The translations under genes were made by a program, and so were the position numbers. From Nonomuraea rubra (GTDB lineage: Bacteria > Actinomycetota > Actinomycetes > Streptosporangiales > Streptosporangiaceae), in assembly GCF_014207985.1 (NCBI RefSeq), contig NZ_JACHMI010000001.1, forward strand, positions 4,633,001-4,697,000: a stretch of 64,000 nucleotides of DNA, written 5' to 3'. The notes below the pieces were generated by a model. That model was not told the DNA's origin. It saw nothing but the letters and a program-made list of their open reading frames with translations, and made no database searches. Below, piece after piece: positions 16,553-25,000 of the stretch; the first letter of the stretch is position 1, and each line of letters opens with the position of its first letter.

Positions 16553-17320
16553 GTGTCCTCCTCCTCGTCCATGATCGCCATCACCCCGCTGCTGCCCGTG
16601 ATCGTCGTCCTGCTGGCCGCGCTGGGCGGCGCGGTGGCGTGGCTGGGGCGGCTGGGGCACGGCAGGGCCGTCGTGACGGCGTGCCTGCGGGCCGCGCTGC
16701 AGCTCGGCGTCGTGTCCGTGGTGATCGCCTGGGTCGTCGCGTACTCCGCGGCGGTGGCAGGTTTCATCCTGCTCATGTACGGCGTCGCCGCCTTCACCGC
16801 CGGCCGTCGCGTCACCGCCGGCGGTCCCGGATGGTGGTGGGCGGGGCTGCCGATCGCGGCGGGCACCGCCCCCGTGCTGGCGACCCTGGCGGGCAGCGGC
16901 TTGACGCCCACGTCCGGGATCGTGATCATCCCGATCGCGGGGATCCTGCTGGGCGGGTGCCTGACCGCCACCGCGCTCGCGGGACGCCGGGCCGTGGAGG
17001 AGCTGCGGCAGCGCAGGGGAGAGGTGGAGGCGGCGCTGGCACTGGGGTTCCTGCCACGGGACGCGGCCATGGAGATCTGCCGGCCGTCCGCGGCGGGGGC
17101 GCTGGTGCCGGCCCTGGACCAGACGAGGACCGTGGGGCTGGTCACGCTGCCCGGGGCGTTCGTGGGGGTGCTGCTCGGCGGTGCGAGCCCGATCGAGGCG
17201 GGTGTCGTCCAGCTCGTGGTGCTGGTGGCGCTGCTGGCCGCGGAGGCCGTCGCGACCGTGGTCACGGTCGAGCTCGTCGCCCGCGGCCGCTTCACCGCGC
17301 CGTCCGGGGAGCAGGGGTGA
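16553..17320 (+). CDS. FetB/UPF0014-family ABC permease
   Basis: About seven hydrophobic segments with family hallmarks: ACLRAALQLGVVSVVIAW, the basic loop RRAVEELRQRRGEVEAALALG, and TVGLVTLPGAFVGVLLGGASPIEAGVVQLVVLV. In E. coli FetB works with the ATPase FetA in iron export and peroxide tolerance. No FetA-like ATPase gene is adjacent, so the partner would have to be encoded elsewhere. Start GTG 16553 is uncertain; ATG at 16571 is equally plausible. The 19-bp end of the gene is duplicated just beyond the stop. Confidence 0.8.
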   Translation: MSSSSSMIAITPLLPVIVVLLAALGGAVAWLGRLGHGRAVVTACLRAALQLGVVSVVIAWVVAYSAAVAGFILLMYGVAAFTAGRRVTAGGPGWWWAGLPIAAGTAPVLATLAGSGLTPTSGIVIIPIAGILLGGCLTATALAGRRAVEELRQRRGEVEAALALGFLPRDAAMEICRPSAAGALVPALDQTRTVGLVTLPGAFVGVLLGGASPIEAGVVQLVVLVALLAAEAVATVVTVELVARGRFTAPSGEQG

Positions 17321-17354
17321 CGCCTTCGTCTCGGCGTCCGGCGAGCAGCGGTGA
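17302..17354 (+). repeat. Duplicated 3' end of the FetB-like gene
   Basis: GTCCGGGGAGCAGGGGTGA (17302-17320, including the stop) recurs as GTCCGGCGAGCAGCGGTGA at 17336-17354, 34 bp away, with two mismatches. Confidence 0.6.
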
Positions 17355-17365
17355 GACCGCATGGG

Positions 17366-18640
17366 CTAGGAACCGGGAGGCCGGGTGTCGGAGCCCTCGG
17401 GCACGCCGGTCAGGGCCTCGGCCTCCTTCCTGGTGTAGGGGGTGCCGGGCCATTCGACGAGCAGGACGGTGGCGTCGTCGCGCAGGCGGCGCTCGTGGTA
17501 GTCGAGGTGGTGGTGGATCAGCCGCCGCAACGTCTCGGGCACCGGCAGCTCGTCCGCCTGGTGCCGGATGAGGAAGTCGGTGAACCGTTCCATGCCGAAC
17601 TCCTCGCCGTGGCGGTTGCGCGCCTCGGTGATGCCGTCGGTGTAGAGCAGGAGCCGGTCCCCGGGCTGGAGCTGGGCGCGACACTCCGTCACCGGCAGGT
17701 GCAGGCCGGTGCCCGCCGGCGGCGCCGGGTCGCATTCGAGCTCGATGGTGGCGCGCCTGCGGACGATCACGGGCGGGTGGTGGCCGCAGTTGACCCAGAC
17801 CAGCTCGCCGTTCGGGATGTCCAGGGTGGCCAGGACGCCGGTGGCGAACCGTTCGCCGCCGAACTGCCCCATGAGCGCCTCGTCGATCCTCTCCGCCGCC
17901 CGGACGAGCCCCTCGCCCTCGTGGCGGCTGTTGCGCAGGGTCGTCAGGGCGAGGTTGGCGGTCAGCCCGGCGGCGGTGTCGTGGCCCATCGCGTCGAAGA
18001 TGGCCAGATGGGCGGTACGCCCTTCGAGGGCGTAGTCGTACACGTCGCCGCTGACGTCGTACGCTGGCTCCATCACCGCGCTGATCACGAACCGGTCGGT
18101 GGCGAACGTGCGCTGCGGCATGAGCCGCCACTCCATCTCCGCCGACACGCTCATCCGCCTGCGCCGCACCAGCCTGGCGTAGGTGTCGCTGAGCGGCCGT
18201 TTGGAGACCACGAGCAGGGCCACCAGCCCGGCCAGGCGCTCCATGTCCCGCAGGGCGTCCTCGTCGGCGCCGGGTGCGCCGATGCGCAGGACGCCGAGCC
18301 GGTCGGTGCCGTCCACCAGCGGCACCCACCACTGGCGCGGGTCGCGTGCCGAGGCGGGCAGGATCCTGCCGTGCTGGAACGCGCGGCCGGCCACCGTCCC
18401 CTCGATGCAGATCTCCCCGCTCTCGCCCGAGCCGGCCGGCGCCGGCCGGGAGACCAGCGGCGAGAGCACCTCCTGCTGCAGATCCGCCAGATAGATCACC
18501 ACGTCGGACAGCCCCACCCGGGCGGCCTGCTCGGCCACCAGGTCGGGGATCTGCTCCAGCGTGGACGTGTGGCTCACGGAGATCAGCGCGCCGAACATGG
18601 CCGCACGCGCCGCCGCCGAGCCGCAATCGTGAGCGGTCAT
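17366..18640 (-). CDS. GAF-PP2C (SpoIIE/RsbU-type) serine phosphatase
   Basis: An N-terminal GAF-like sensor (about residues 20-155) is joined by a short helical linker (YARLVRRRRMSVSAEMEWRL) to a PP2C-type phosphatase domain (about 185-400). The domain has the metal-binding acidic positions in PAYDVSGDVYDYAL, LAIFDAMGHDTAAGL, LLLYTDGITEARN and RRLRDDATVLLV. Such proteins dephosphorylate anti-sigma-factor antagonists in partner-switching control of stress or development. The 424 residues are cytoplasmic with no membrane segment. No STAS or RsbW-like gene is nearby, so its partner is unlinked. It converges with the FetB-like gene. Confidence 0.9.
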   Translation of the reverse strand: MTAHDCGSAAARAAMFGALISVSHTSTLEQIPDLVAEQAARVGLSDVVIYLADLQQEVLSPLVSRPAPAGSGESGEICIEGTVAGRAFQHGRILPASARDPRQWWVPLVDGTDRLGVLRIGAPGADEDALRDMERLAGLVALLVVSKRPLSDTYARLVRRRRMSVSAEMEWRLMPQRTFATDRFVISAVMEPAYDVSGDVYDYALEGRTAHLAIFDAMGHDTAAGLTANLALTTLRNSRHEGEGLVRAAERIDEALMGQFGGERFATGVLATLDIPNGELVWVNCGHHPPVIVRRRATIELECDPAPPAGTGLHLPVTECRAQLQPGDRLLLYTDGITEARNRHGEEFGMERFTDFLIRHQADELPVPETLRRLIHHHLDYHERRLRDDATVLLVEWPGTPYTRKEAEALTGVPEGSDTRPPGS

Positions 18641-18755
18641 GTACCCAACGTAACGGTCCGGGTCATCACTCGTACGGACATAACGTCGTGCCCCCTGCTC
18701 AAGTGGTAGGGGCGGCGGCGGCCCGGAGCCGTTACGGTGGCCCCGGGAGGTTCAC

Positions 18756-19421
18756 ATGAGGTTCTTCCGCCCGGCCGCCGCGATCGTCCTCGCCGCCGCG
18801 CTGGTCACCGGTGCGCCGCCCGGCCCGGCGGGGGCCGCCTCCTACGGCGACGTCCGCGGCGGCGACACCTTCGTCGTCAGGGACAAGGGACGCTGCACGG
18901 TCGCCTTCACCGTGCGGCGCGGCGCCACCGGCGGGTTCCTCACCGCCGGGCGGTGCGGCCGGCCGGGCGACGTCGCCCTGACCGGCTACGGCGGCACGCC
19001 CCTCGGCGTCTTCGAAGCCTCCTCCTACCCGGGCGACGACTACGCCTGGGTGTCGCTCTACCCCGGCTGGACCCCGCGCGGCACCGTGGCCGCCCACGGC
19101 GTCGAACGCCCCGTGCGCGGCTCCGCGCCCGCCGCCGTGGGCTCGCCCGTCTGCCGGGCCAGCCCCGTCACCGGCTGGCACTGCGGCACGGTCCAGCAGC
19201 GCAACGTCACCGTCGGCTACCCGGAGGGCACCGTCACCGGCCTGGTACGCACCAGCGTGTGCGCGGAGCCGGGCACGTGGGGCGCGCCGTTCCTCTCCGG
19301 TGACCAGGCGCAGGGCATCGCCTCCGGCGGCACAGGCGACTGCGCCACCGGCGGGTCCACCTTCTTCCAGCCGGTCGGGGAGGCCCTGTCGGCCTTCGGG
19401 CTCACGCTGGTCACCGGCTGA
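18756..19421 (+). CDS. Secreted streptogrisin-fold protein, predicted inactive protease
   Basis: A signal peptide (about residues 1-28) precedes a chymotrypsin-like (S1E, streptogrisin/alpha-lytic) domain with the expected disulfide pattern (Cys 47-67, 133-143, 169-197). The histidine motif TAGHC reads TAGRC (Arg66), and the serine motif GDSGGP reads GTWGAP (Trp175 in place of the nucleophile); Asp94/95 remains in GDDYAWV. Two of three catalytic residues are therefore gone while the scaffold is intact, implying a binding or inhibitory role rather than decay. There is no pro-region, unlike active streptogrisins. GGGAGG precedes the ATG. Confidence 0.85.
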   Translation: MRFFRPAAAIVLAAALVTGAPPGPAGAASYGDVRGGDTFVVRDKGRCTVAFTVRRGATGGFLTAGRCGRPGDVALTGYGGTPLGVFEASSYPGDDYAWVSLYPGWTPRGTVAAHGVERPVRGSAPAAVGSPVCRASPVTGWHCGTVQQRNVTVGYPEGTVTGLVRTSVCAEPGTWGAPFLSGDQAQGIASGGTGDCATGGSTFFQPVGEALSAFGLTLVTG

Positions 19422-19434
19422 GCCCCGGGCCGGG

Positions 19435-20991
19435 CTACGACCTGATCTCGTACACGGCGGTGGTGCCGCTCACCTCGTTGCCCACCACCAGCAGCGGGGT
19501 GCGCGTCGGGCTGTCGTGCGCGTCGATGAACAGCACGCCCTCCGGGCCGACGTCCCCGGCCGTGCCGGCCTCGACGTCGCCGGCGAAGTCGCGGGTGTTG
19601 ACGTATCCGGCCAGGCGGGGCCGGCGCGGGTCCGACAGGTCGTAGGCGACGACGCCGCCGACGCGCTCCAGGCCGGCGAACGCGTACGTGCGGCCGCGTA
19701 CCTGGCCGACCGTGACGCCCTCGGGCTCGGGGCCCTTGTTGTCGCTGCGGGAGTCGAAGGAGTCGTTCTCCTCGTTGTCGGCGTTGAACTCGGCGGGCAG
19801 GTCGCGCGCGACGAGCCGCTCCAGCTCGCTGCCGGAGTCCCAGATCAGCGAGCCGTCGGCGGCGCGCACCGAGACGGACCTGCCGCCGAACGCGCGCAGC
19901 TCGGTGTACCTGCCCTCGGCGTCCTTCGGCGAGTCGGACAGGATGGTCAGCCGGCCCAGCTCGGCGTCCTTGCGCAGCTCGGCGGCGTTCGGGAACGCGG
20001 ACGGCGCCAGCTCGGCGTCCTTGACCCGCACCTCGTCGCTGTGGCACTCCCAGTCGCGGCTGTCGCCCTCGTTGGCGGTCACCAGGTACGTACGCCCGCG
20101 GTCGCGGAAGTGCGCGATCGCGTCGGGCATGTACACGCCCTTGACCGGGTGCGGGCGGATGTCGATCTTGCCGTCGCGGTCGGAGGCGTCCAGCGCGCCG
20201 GCCGGCTGCGCGTGGTCCTTGAGCCCGAGCGGCACGATGCCGCGCACCGTGGCCCTGGCGAGGTCCACCACGGCCAGCGCGTTGTTCTCCTGGAGGGTGA
20301 CCCAGGCGGTGCCGCCGGAGGTGGTGATGTACTCGGGCTCCAGGTCCTGCGCCGCGCTCACGCCCGGGCCGCTGATTCGCACGCCCTTGGCGCGCAGCGC
20401 GTCCTCCTTGCCGTTCCACGCCTGGAAGCCGGCGGTGCGCACGGTGCCGCGCCGCACGTCGATCACGCTGACCGAACCCTCGGGGTCGTTCACGGCGCCC
20501 GCGCAGTACGAGGCCGCCTCGCCCTCGTTCGCCACGACGACCTGCCGCCCGTCGCCGGTGAAGGTCAGCATGTCGGGCAGCGCCCCCACGGTGACCTGCC
20601 GCTTCTTCGCGCCGGTGCGCGCGTCGAAGAACGCGACGCTGCCCGCAGCCGTCTTGTCGGCCGCCTGCTGCGCGACCGCCACCAGCCCGTCGTGCACGGC
20701 CACGCTGTTGGCGCCGGGGGTGGTGAGCGTGGCCACCTTGCGCGGCGCGCGCGGGTCGCGCAGGTCGAGCACGTCCACCGTGCCCTGCTCCGCGTTGACG
20801 ACGAACACGCGCCGGGTCTTCGCGTCGTACGCGGTGATCTCCGCGGCTCCGGCCCCGACGGCGCCGGCGGAGTAGCGGCCGAGCAGGGACAGCTCGAGGC
20901 CGGACGGCCTGGTGGACGCGGAGGCCGGAGTGAGCATGGCGAATACCGACAAACTTGCCGCTGCCAGGCAAATCGGGGTCTTGGTGTGCAT
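19435..20991 (-). CDS. Secreted choice-of-anchor-I family beta-propeller protein
   Basis: A signal peptide (about residues 1-25) is followed by a repetitive beta-propeller-like region built of VFVVNAEQGTVDVLDLRDP-type blades. It includes LVAVAQQAADKTAAGSVAFF, GRQVVVANEGEAASY, YLVTANEGDSRDWE and ADGSLIWDSGSELERL, ending NKGPEPEGVTVGQVRGRTY and PLLVVGNEVSGTTAVYEI. These match the choice-of-anchor-I family, often annotated as alkaline-phosphatase-like or surface-layer proteins. At 518 residues it is close to complete for the core, and no C-terminal anchor is visible. Enzymatic activity is unproven. It is convergent with the pseudo-protease gene, 13 bp apart. Confidence 0.8.
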   Translation of the reverse strand: MHTKTPICLAAASLSVFAMLTPASASTRPSGLELSLLGRYSAGAVGAGAAEITAYDAKTRRVFVVNAEQGTVDVLDLRDPRAPRKVATLTTPGANSVAVHDGLVAVAQQAADKTAAGSVAFFDARTGAKKRQVTVGALPDMLTFTGDGRQVVVANEGEAASYCAGAVNDPEGSVSVIDVRRGTVRTAGFQAWNGKEDALRAKGVRISGPGVSAAQDLEPEYITTSGGTAWVTLQENNALAVVDLARATVRGIVPLGLKDHAQPAGALDASDRDGKIDIRPHPVKGVYMPDAIAHFRDRGRTYLVTANEGDSRDWECHSDEVRVKDAELAPSAFPNAAELRKDAELGRLTILSDSPKDAEGRYTELRAFGGRSVSVRAADGSLIWDSGSELERLVARDLPAEFNADNEENDSFDSRSDNKGPEPEGVTVGQVRGRTYAFAGLERVGGVVAYDLSDPRRPRLAGYVNTRDFAGDVEAGTAGDVGPEGVLFIDAHDSPTRTPLLVVGNEVSGTTAVYEIRS

Positions 20992-21076
20992 GTGGCGGAG
21001 TGTCGTGATCTTTCATGAACGCGAACCAACACCCGGATGACGGGCGGCGGCCTCGGACATGAACAGGTACGCGGAT

Positions 21077-22537
21077 CTACCCCTGCCGGTCGGCGCGCCC
21101 CAGCACGGTCACGACGCCATCGGGCTCCAGGCGCGCCAGGTCGCCGGTCCGCAGCAGCGTGGCGCCGTCACCCCACGGGTGCGGGATCCAGCGCTCGGCG
21201 GTCAGCATCGGCCTGTCGCGGTAGCCGCGCCCGATCGACGGCCCGCCGACGAGCAGCTCGCCCACCTCGCCCACGCCGACGAGCGCGCAGTCGCGGTCCA
21301 CGAGGTAGGCCTCGACGTTGTCGATCGGCCTGCCGGCCGGAACCCGGCTGCCGGGCTCCTCGCCGCCCGTCAGCCAGTGGCAGAAGCAGCCGTGTGCCTC
21401 GGCCGGCCCGTAGTGGCTGACCACCACGCGATCGGGGTCGGCCCGCATCCACGCGCGCAGCTCGGGGCCGAAGGTCAGCGGCTCGCCGCCCACGATGAGC
21501 TGCCGGGCCAGGCCGCTGTCCGGGACGCCGCGGGCCGTCATCACGCCCACGTGCGCGGGCGTCAGCTCCAGGAGGCCGCCCGGGGCCGTGCGCGACAGCT
21601 CCAGCAGCGCGCCGGCCGTCGCGCCGTCCGGGGCGATGACGACAGGCCAGCCGGCCAGCAGCGGGGCGAAGATCATCGTCAGGGAGCCGGGCAGGAACAG
21701 CGGGGCGCTGAGGAAGGTGACCTCGCCCGGGTGGTGGGCGAAGGCCGCACGGCACCAGAGGGCGTGGTTGACCAGCTGCCGGTGCGTGCACTCGACGCCC
21801 GCCGGCTCGCTGGAGGGGTAGAAGACGCAGGCGAGGCTCGCTGCCGACGACCGGCGCGGCGCCGCCGTGGCCGAGGCGGCCCGCTCCTTCAGCGCCGACA
21901 GCGTCAGCACGGTGCCGCCGTGCCCGCGTACCTGCTCCGCCAGCTCGTCGGTGGTCACGGTGACGGCGGCGCCGCAGTCGGCCAGGATCGCCTGGAGGCG
22001 CTGGGGCGGGTCGTCGCACGAGAGCGGGACGTACGCGCCGCCGGCCTCCAGCACGGCCACGATCGCGATCAGCGCCTCGACGCCGCGCGGCAGGAGCACC
22101 GCGACCGGCACCTCAGGCCCGCACCCTGCCTCCACCAGGACGCGCGCCCACGCGGCGGCGGCGTCCAGCAGCTCGCCCCGCGTCACCCGCTCGGTGCCGC
22201 ACCGCGCGGCCAGCCGGTCGCGCGGCAGGTCCTGCGCCCTGATCAGGGCGGTGATGGAGGTGTCGGGCACCGCGCGCAGGGGCCCGCGCAGCGCGCTGGC
22301 GCCCGTCGCCCTGCCGCCGCCCGCGCCGCTCTGCCACCCGCCGTCGAGCGGCGGCTCCTGCCACCTGGCATCGATCTCCTCCAGGCACGCGCGCCGCGAC
22401 CCCGCGAAGCCCTTCGCGCTCCAGCCGGGCGGCAGGGGCGAGGTCACCGGCCAGACGGACTGCCGGCCGCGAGCGTTGATCACGACCTGGAAGGTCACCT
22501 CGTCGTAGCCATCCCACAACGCCATGTTCCTGGGCAT
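21077..22537 (-). CDS. MbtH domain fused to a C-terminally truncated NRPS adenylation domain
   Basis: Residues about 10-60 are an MbtH-like domain (FQVVINARGRQSVWPV, PPGWSAKGFAGSRRACLEEI). From about residue 90 an adenylation large subdomain follows, with ARCGTERVTRGELLDAA, VPVAVLLPRGVEALIA, an A5-like VSHYGPAEAHG and an A7-like LLRTGDLARLEPDG. It stops at LGRADRQG, exactly at the hinge, so the small C-terminal subdomain with the A10 lysine is missing. The A3 phosphate loop is also degenerate (FYPSSEPAGVECTHR, lacking the TSGTTGxPKG pattern). No carrier or condensation domain is nearby. It is either a relic or a repurposed protein. The start is uncertain (ATG 22537 or 22525). Confidence 0.75.
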   Translation of the reverse strand: MPRNMALWDGYDEVTFQVVINARGRQSVWPVTSPLPPGWSAKGFAGSRRACLEEIDARWQEPPLDGGWQSGAGGGRATGASALRGPLRAVPDTSITALIRAQDLPRDRLAARCGTERVTRGELLDAAAAWARVLVEAGCGPEVPVAVLLPRGVEALIAIVAVLEAGGAYVPLSCDDPPQRLQAILADCGAAVTVTTDELAEQVRGHGGTVLTLSALKERAASATAAPRRSSAASLACVFYPSSEPAGVECTHRQLVNHALWCRAAFAHHPGEVTFLSAPLFLPGSLTMIFAPLLAGWPVVIAPDGATAGALLELSRTAPGGLLELTPAHVGVMTARGVPDSGLARQLIVGGEPLTFGPELRAWMRADPDRVVVSHYGPAEAHGCFCHWLTGGEEPGSRVPAGRPIDNVEAYLVDRDCALVGVGEVGELLVGGPSIGRGYRDRPMLTAERWIPHPWGDGATLLRTGDLARLEPDGVVTVLGRADRQG

Positions 22538-22855
22538 GCGTCTGAGCCCCCAAGGCGAGAATGTGTGCCGCCACGTCGATCGACCTGGTGATTCGCGAGA
22601 GGTCCCCCTGAGCGCGGCAGAGATCAACAATCGACAGGCACATGACAGCACACCCCCTTCCCCCGGTCAAGACATGGAAACGGTCAAGAGACGGCCACGC
22701 CGCCGAGGAGTTCATCTCGCCGAAACCTACAGGGGCGGCGCGCTGGATAGAGTCCCGCCATCCTCGACAACGTTGACCCCTTCATCGGAACGGCGGCGAC
22801 GGACCTGCCACGCGCGCGCGGTCTCGCCGCCACCTGGTGGTGGCCGAAACCGCAG

Positions 22856-25000
22856 GTGGGCAACACCCACCCCGGCGCCACGTCGCCGCTCGGCATGGTG
22901 TCCGCCTGCGCCTACTCCGGTGCGTACCCGACGGGGTACGGCCGGTACGCCAAGAACACCGAGGGCGTGCCCGAGGAGATGTTCGAGCGGCTGCAGGCCT
23001 CCGGCTTCACCCACTTCCAGCAGTCCGGCACCGGCGCCATCCGCAAGTACTACAACTACGTCCGCGTCACCCCGATGGTGCAGCCGCTCGACGTGCTCGG
23101 CGAGTCCTGGCCGCTGTACGACGAGGCCGCCAGGGCCGGCTACTACGCCGCCACCCTGGACACCGGCATCCGCTGCGAGCTCACCGTCGGCACCAAGGTC
23201 GCCGTGCACCGCTACACCTTCCCCGCGCACAACAGCGCCCGCGTGGTGATCGACCTGTCCTGCGGCGGCCTGGCCATCGACCTCGGCCGGACCGTCCCGG
23301 TACGCGCCCAGGTCGAGAGCATGGGCCACGGCCGCGCCCAGGGCACGGTGGTGATGGAGGGCGTCCCGCTGTCGGTGTACGTCGAGGTCGACAGCCCCGG
23401 CTGGCGGCAGATGCTCTGGTACGACCGCCGCCTCATCGACGGCGGCACCCGGCTCGACTTCGACAGCATCCGGCACACCACGCTGCGGCCCTTCGGCATG
23501 CTCTTCATGGGCCCCGCGGCGCCGGGACAGGCCGTCGAGGTGCGGATGGGGTTCTCGCTGCGCGGCTGCGACCAGGCCCGCCAGAACCTGGAGCGCGAGT
23601 GCGGGCACACCGGGCAGGCCTTCGACGCGGTGCTCGCGCGCACCCGCTCCCGCTGGGCGGGGCACCTGGACCGCGTCCAGGTCGAGGGCGGCACGCCCGC
23701 CCGCCGTACCGTGCTGGCCACGTCCCTCTACCACGCGCTGATCAAGCCGTGCTTCGCCGACGACGAGAGCCCGTTCTGGCCCACCCCGGGCCCGTTCGCG
23801 TTCGACGTGTGCACCATGTGGGACATCTACAAGACCCAGCTCCCGCTGCTGGCCGCCATCGCCCCCGGCCGGGCCGCGGACCTGCTGGAGTCGCTGATCA
23901 GGGTCTGCGAGGAGGAGGGCAACTTCCCCATCGGCTACCGCATGTCGCGCGGCGCCGACCGGTTCTTCCGCCAGGCCAGCGCGCTCGCCCACACCGCGCT
24001 CGCCGACGCCCACGCGCTCGGCAGGGCGGAGCTCGACTGGAGCTGGGCGCTCGTGCACATGGTCGGCGACCTGCGCCGCGGGTACGGCGAGGACTTCTAC
24101 GAGCGCGGCGTCGTGCACCCGATCACCCACACCCTCGACCTCGCCTACGCCCACCACTGCACCGCCCAGGTCGCCCGCGCGCTCAACGACGGCGGCCTGG
24201 CCGACGACCTGGAGGAACGCGGCCGGCAGTGGCGCAACGCCTTCGACCCCGGCACGGGCCTGCTGCGCGACTCGGAGTTCTACGAGGGCGGCAAGTGGAA
24301 CTACTCCTTCCGGCTGCTGCACGACATGGCCGCGCGCATCGCCCTGGCCGGCGGCGACCGCGCGTTCGTCGACAGGCTCGACCGGTTCTTCGGCTACGGC
24401 GCCGAACCCGTGGACCGGCCGGGCCGCCGCCCGCGGCCGGCGGAGATGGCCGCCGGGTACGCGCTCGACCGCTTCGAGGGGCTCAACAACGAGCCCGACA
24501 TGGAGGCCCCGTGGGCCTACCACTACGCCGGCCGGCCCGACCGCACGGCCGAGGTGGTGCACGCCGCGCTGACCTGGCAGTTCGGCACCGGCCCCGGCGG
24601 CCTGCCCGGCAACGACGACTCCGGCGGCCTCAGCTCCTGGTACGTCTGGGCGTCCCTGGGACTGTTCCCCGTCGCGGGCCAGAACCTGTTCCTCGTCAAC
24701 GCCCCCGCCTTCTCCCGCGCCGTGCTCAGGGCGGGCGGCAACGAGTTCGTCATCGAGACCAGCGGGCACCGCGAGACCCCCATCGGCGTGGAGGGCCTCG
24801 ACCGTGACCCGTCGGCGCAGTACGTCCAGGAGGCCACGCTCAACGGCAAACCCCTGCACGCGGCGCACCTCAGCGCCACCACCGTGCACCAGGGCGGGCT
24901 GCTGCGCCTGCGGCTGGGCCCGGAGCCGTCCGCGTGGGGGCGCGGGCTCCGCCCGCCGTCCCTGTCCGATCCGCTCCCGACACCGGAGGAAACGCGATGA
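22856..25000 (+). CDS. GH92-family alpha-mannosidase
   Basis: Typical GH92 signatures: GNTHPGATSPLGMVSACAYS near the N-terminus, TVLATSLYHALIKPCF, DVCTMWDIYKTQLPLL, GLNNEPDMEAPWAYHYAGRP and GLPGNDDSGGLSSWYVWASL with G-LFPVAGQ, including the acidic residues that hold Ca2+ and activate water. GH92 enzymes are exo-acting alpha-mannosidases. The first standard in-frame start is GTG 22856, but the same frame upstream encodes the conserved family start LDNVDPFIGT (22763-22792) before a TAG at 22748. The true protein therefore probably begins about 30 residues earlier from a non-standard codon, or after a frameshift. No signal peptide. The stop overlaps the glycosyltransferase ATG by 4 bp. Confidence 0.88.
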   Translation: MGNTHPGATSPLGMVSACAYSGAYPTGYGRYAKNTEGVPEEMFERLQASGFTHFQQSGTGAIRKYYNYVRVTPMVQPLDVLGESWPLYDEAARAGYYAATLDTGIRCELTVGTKVAVHRYTFPAHNSARVVIDLSCGGLAIDLGRTVPVRAQVESMGHGRAQGTVVMEGVPLSVYVEVDSPGWRQMLWYDRRLIDGGTRLDFDSIRHTTLRPFGMLFMGPAAPGQAVEVRMGFSLRGCDQARQNLERECGHTGQAFDAVLARTRSRWAGHLDRVQVEGGTPARRTVLATSLYHALIKPCFADDESPFWPTPGPFAFDVCTMWDIYKTQLPLLAAIAPGRAADLLESLIRVCEEEGNFPIGYRMSRGADRFFRQASALAHTALADAHALGRAELDWSWALVHMVGDLRRGYGEDFYERGVVHPITHTLDLAYAHHCTAQVARALNDGGLADDLEERGRQWRNAFDPGTGLLRDSEFYEGGKWNYSFRLLHDMAARIALAGGDRAFVDRLDRFFGYGAEPVDRPGRRPRPAEMAAGYALDRFEGLNNEPDMEAPWAYHYAGRPDRTAEVVHAALTWQFGTGPGGLPGNDDSGGLSSWYVWASLGLFPVAGQNLFLVNAPAFSRAVLRAGGNEFVIETSGHRETPIGVEGLDRDPSAQYVQEATLNGKPLHAAHLSATTVHQGGLLRLRLGPEPSAWGRGLRPPSLSDPLPTPEETR

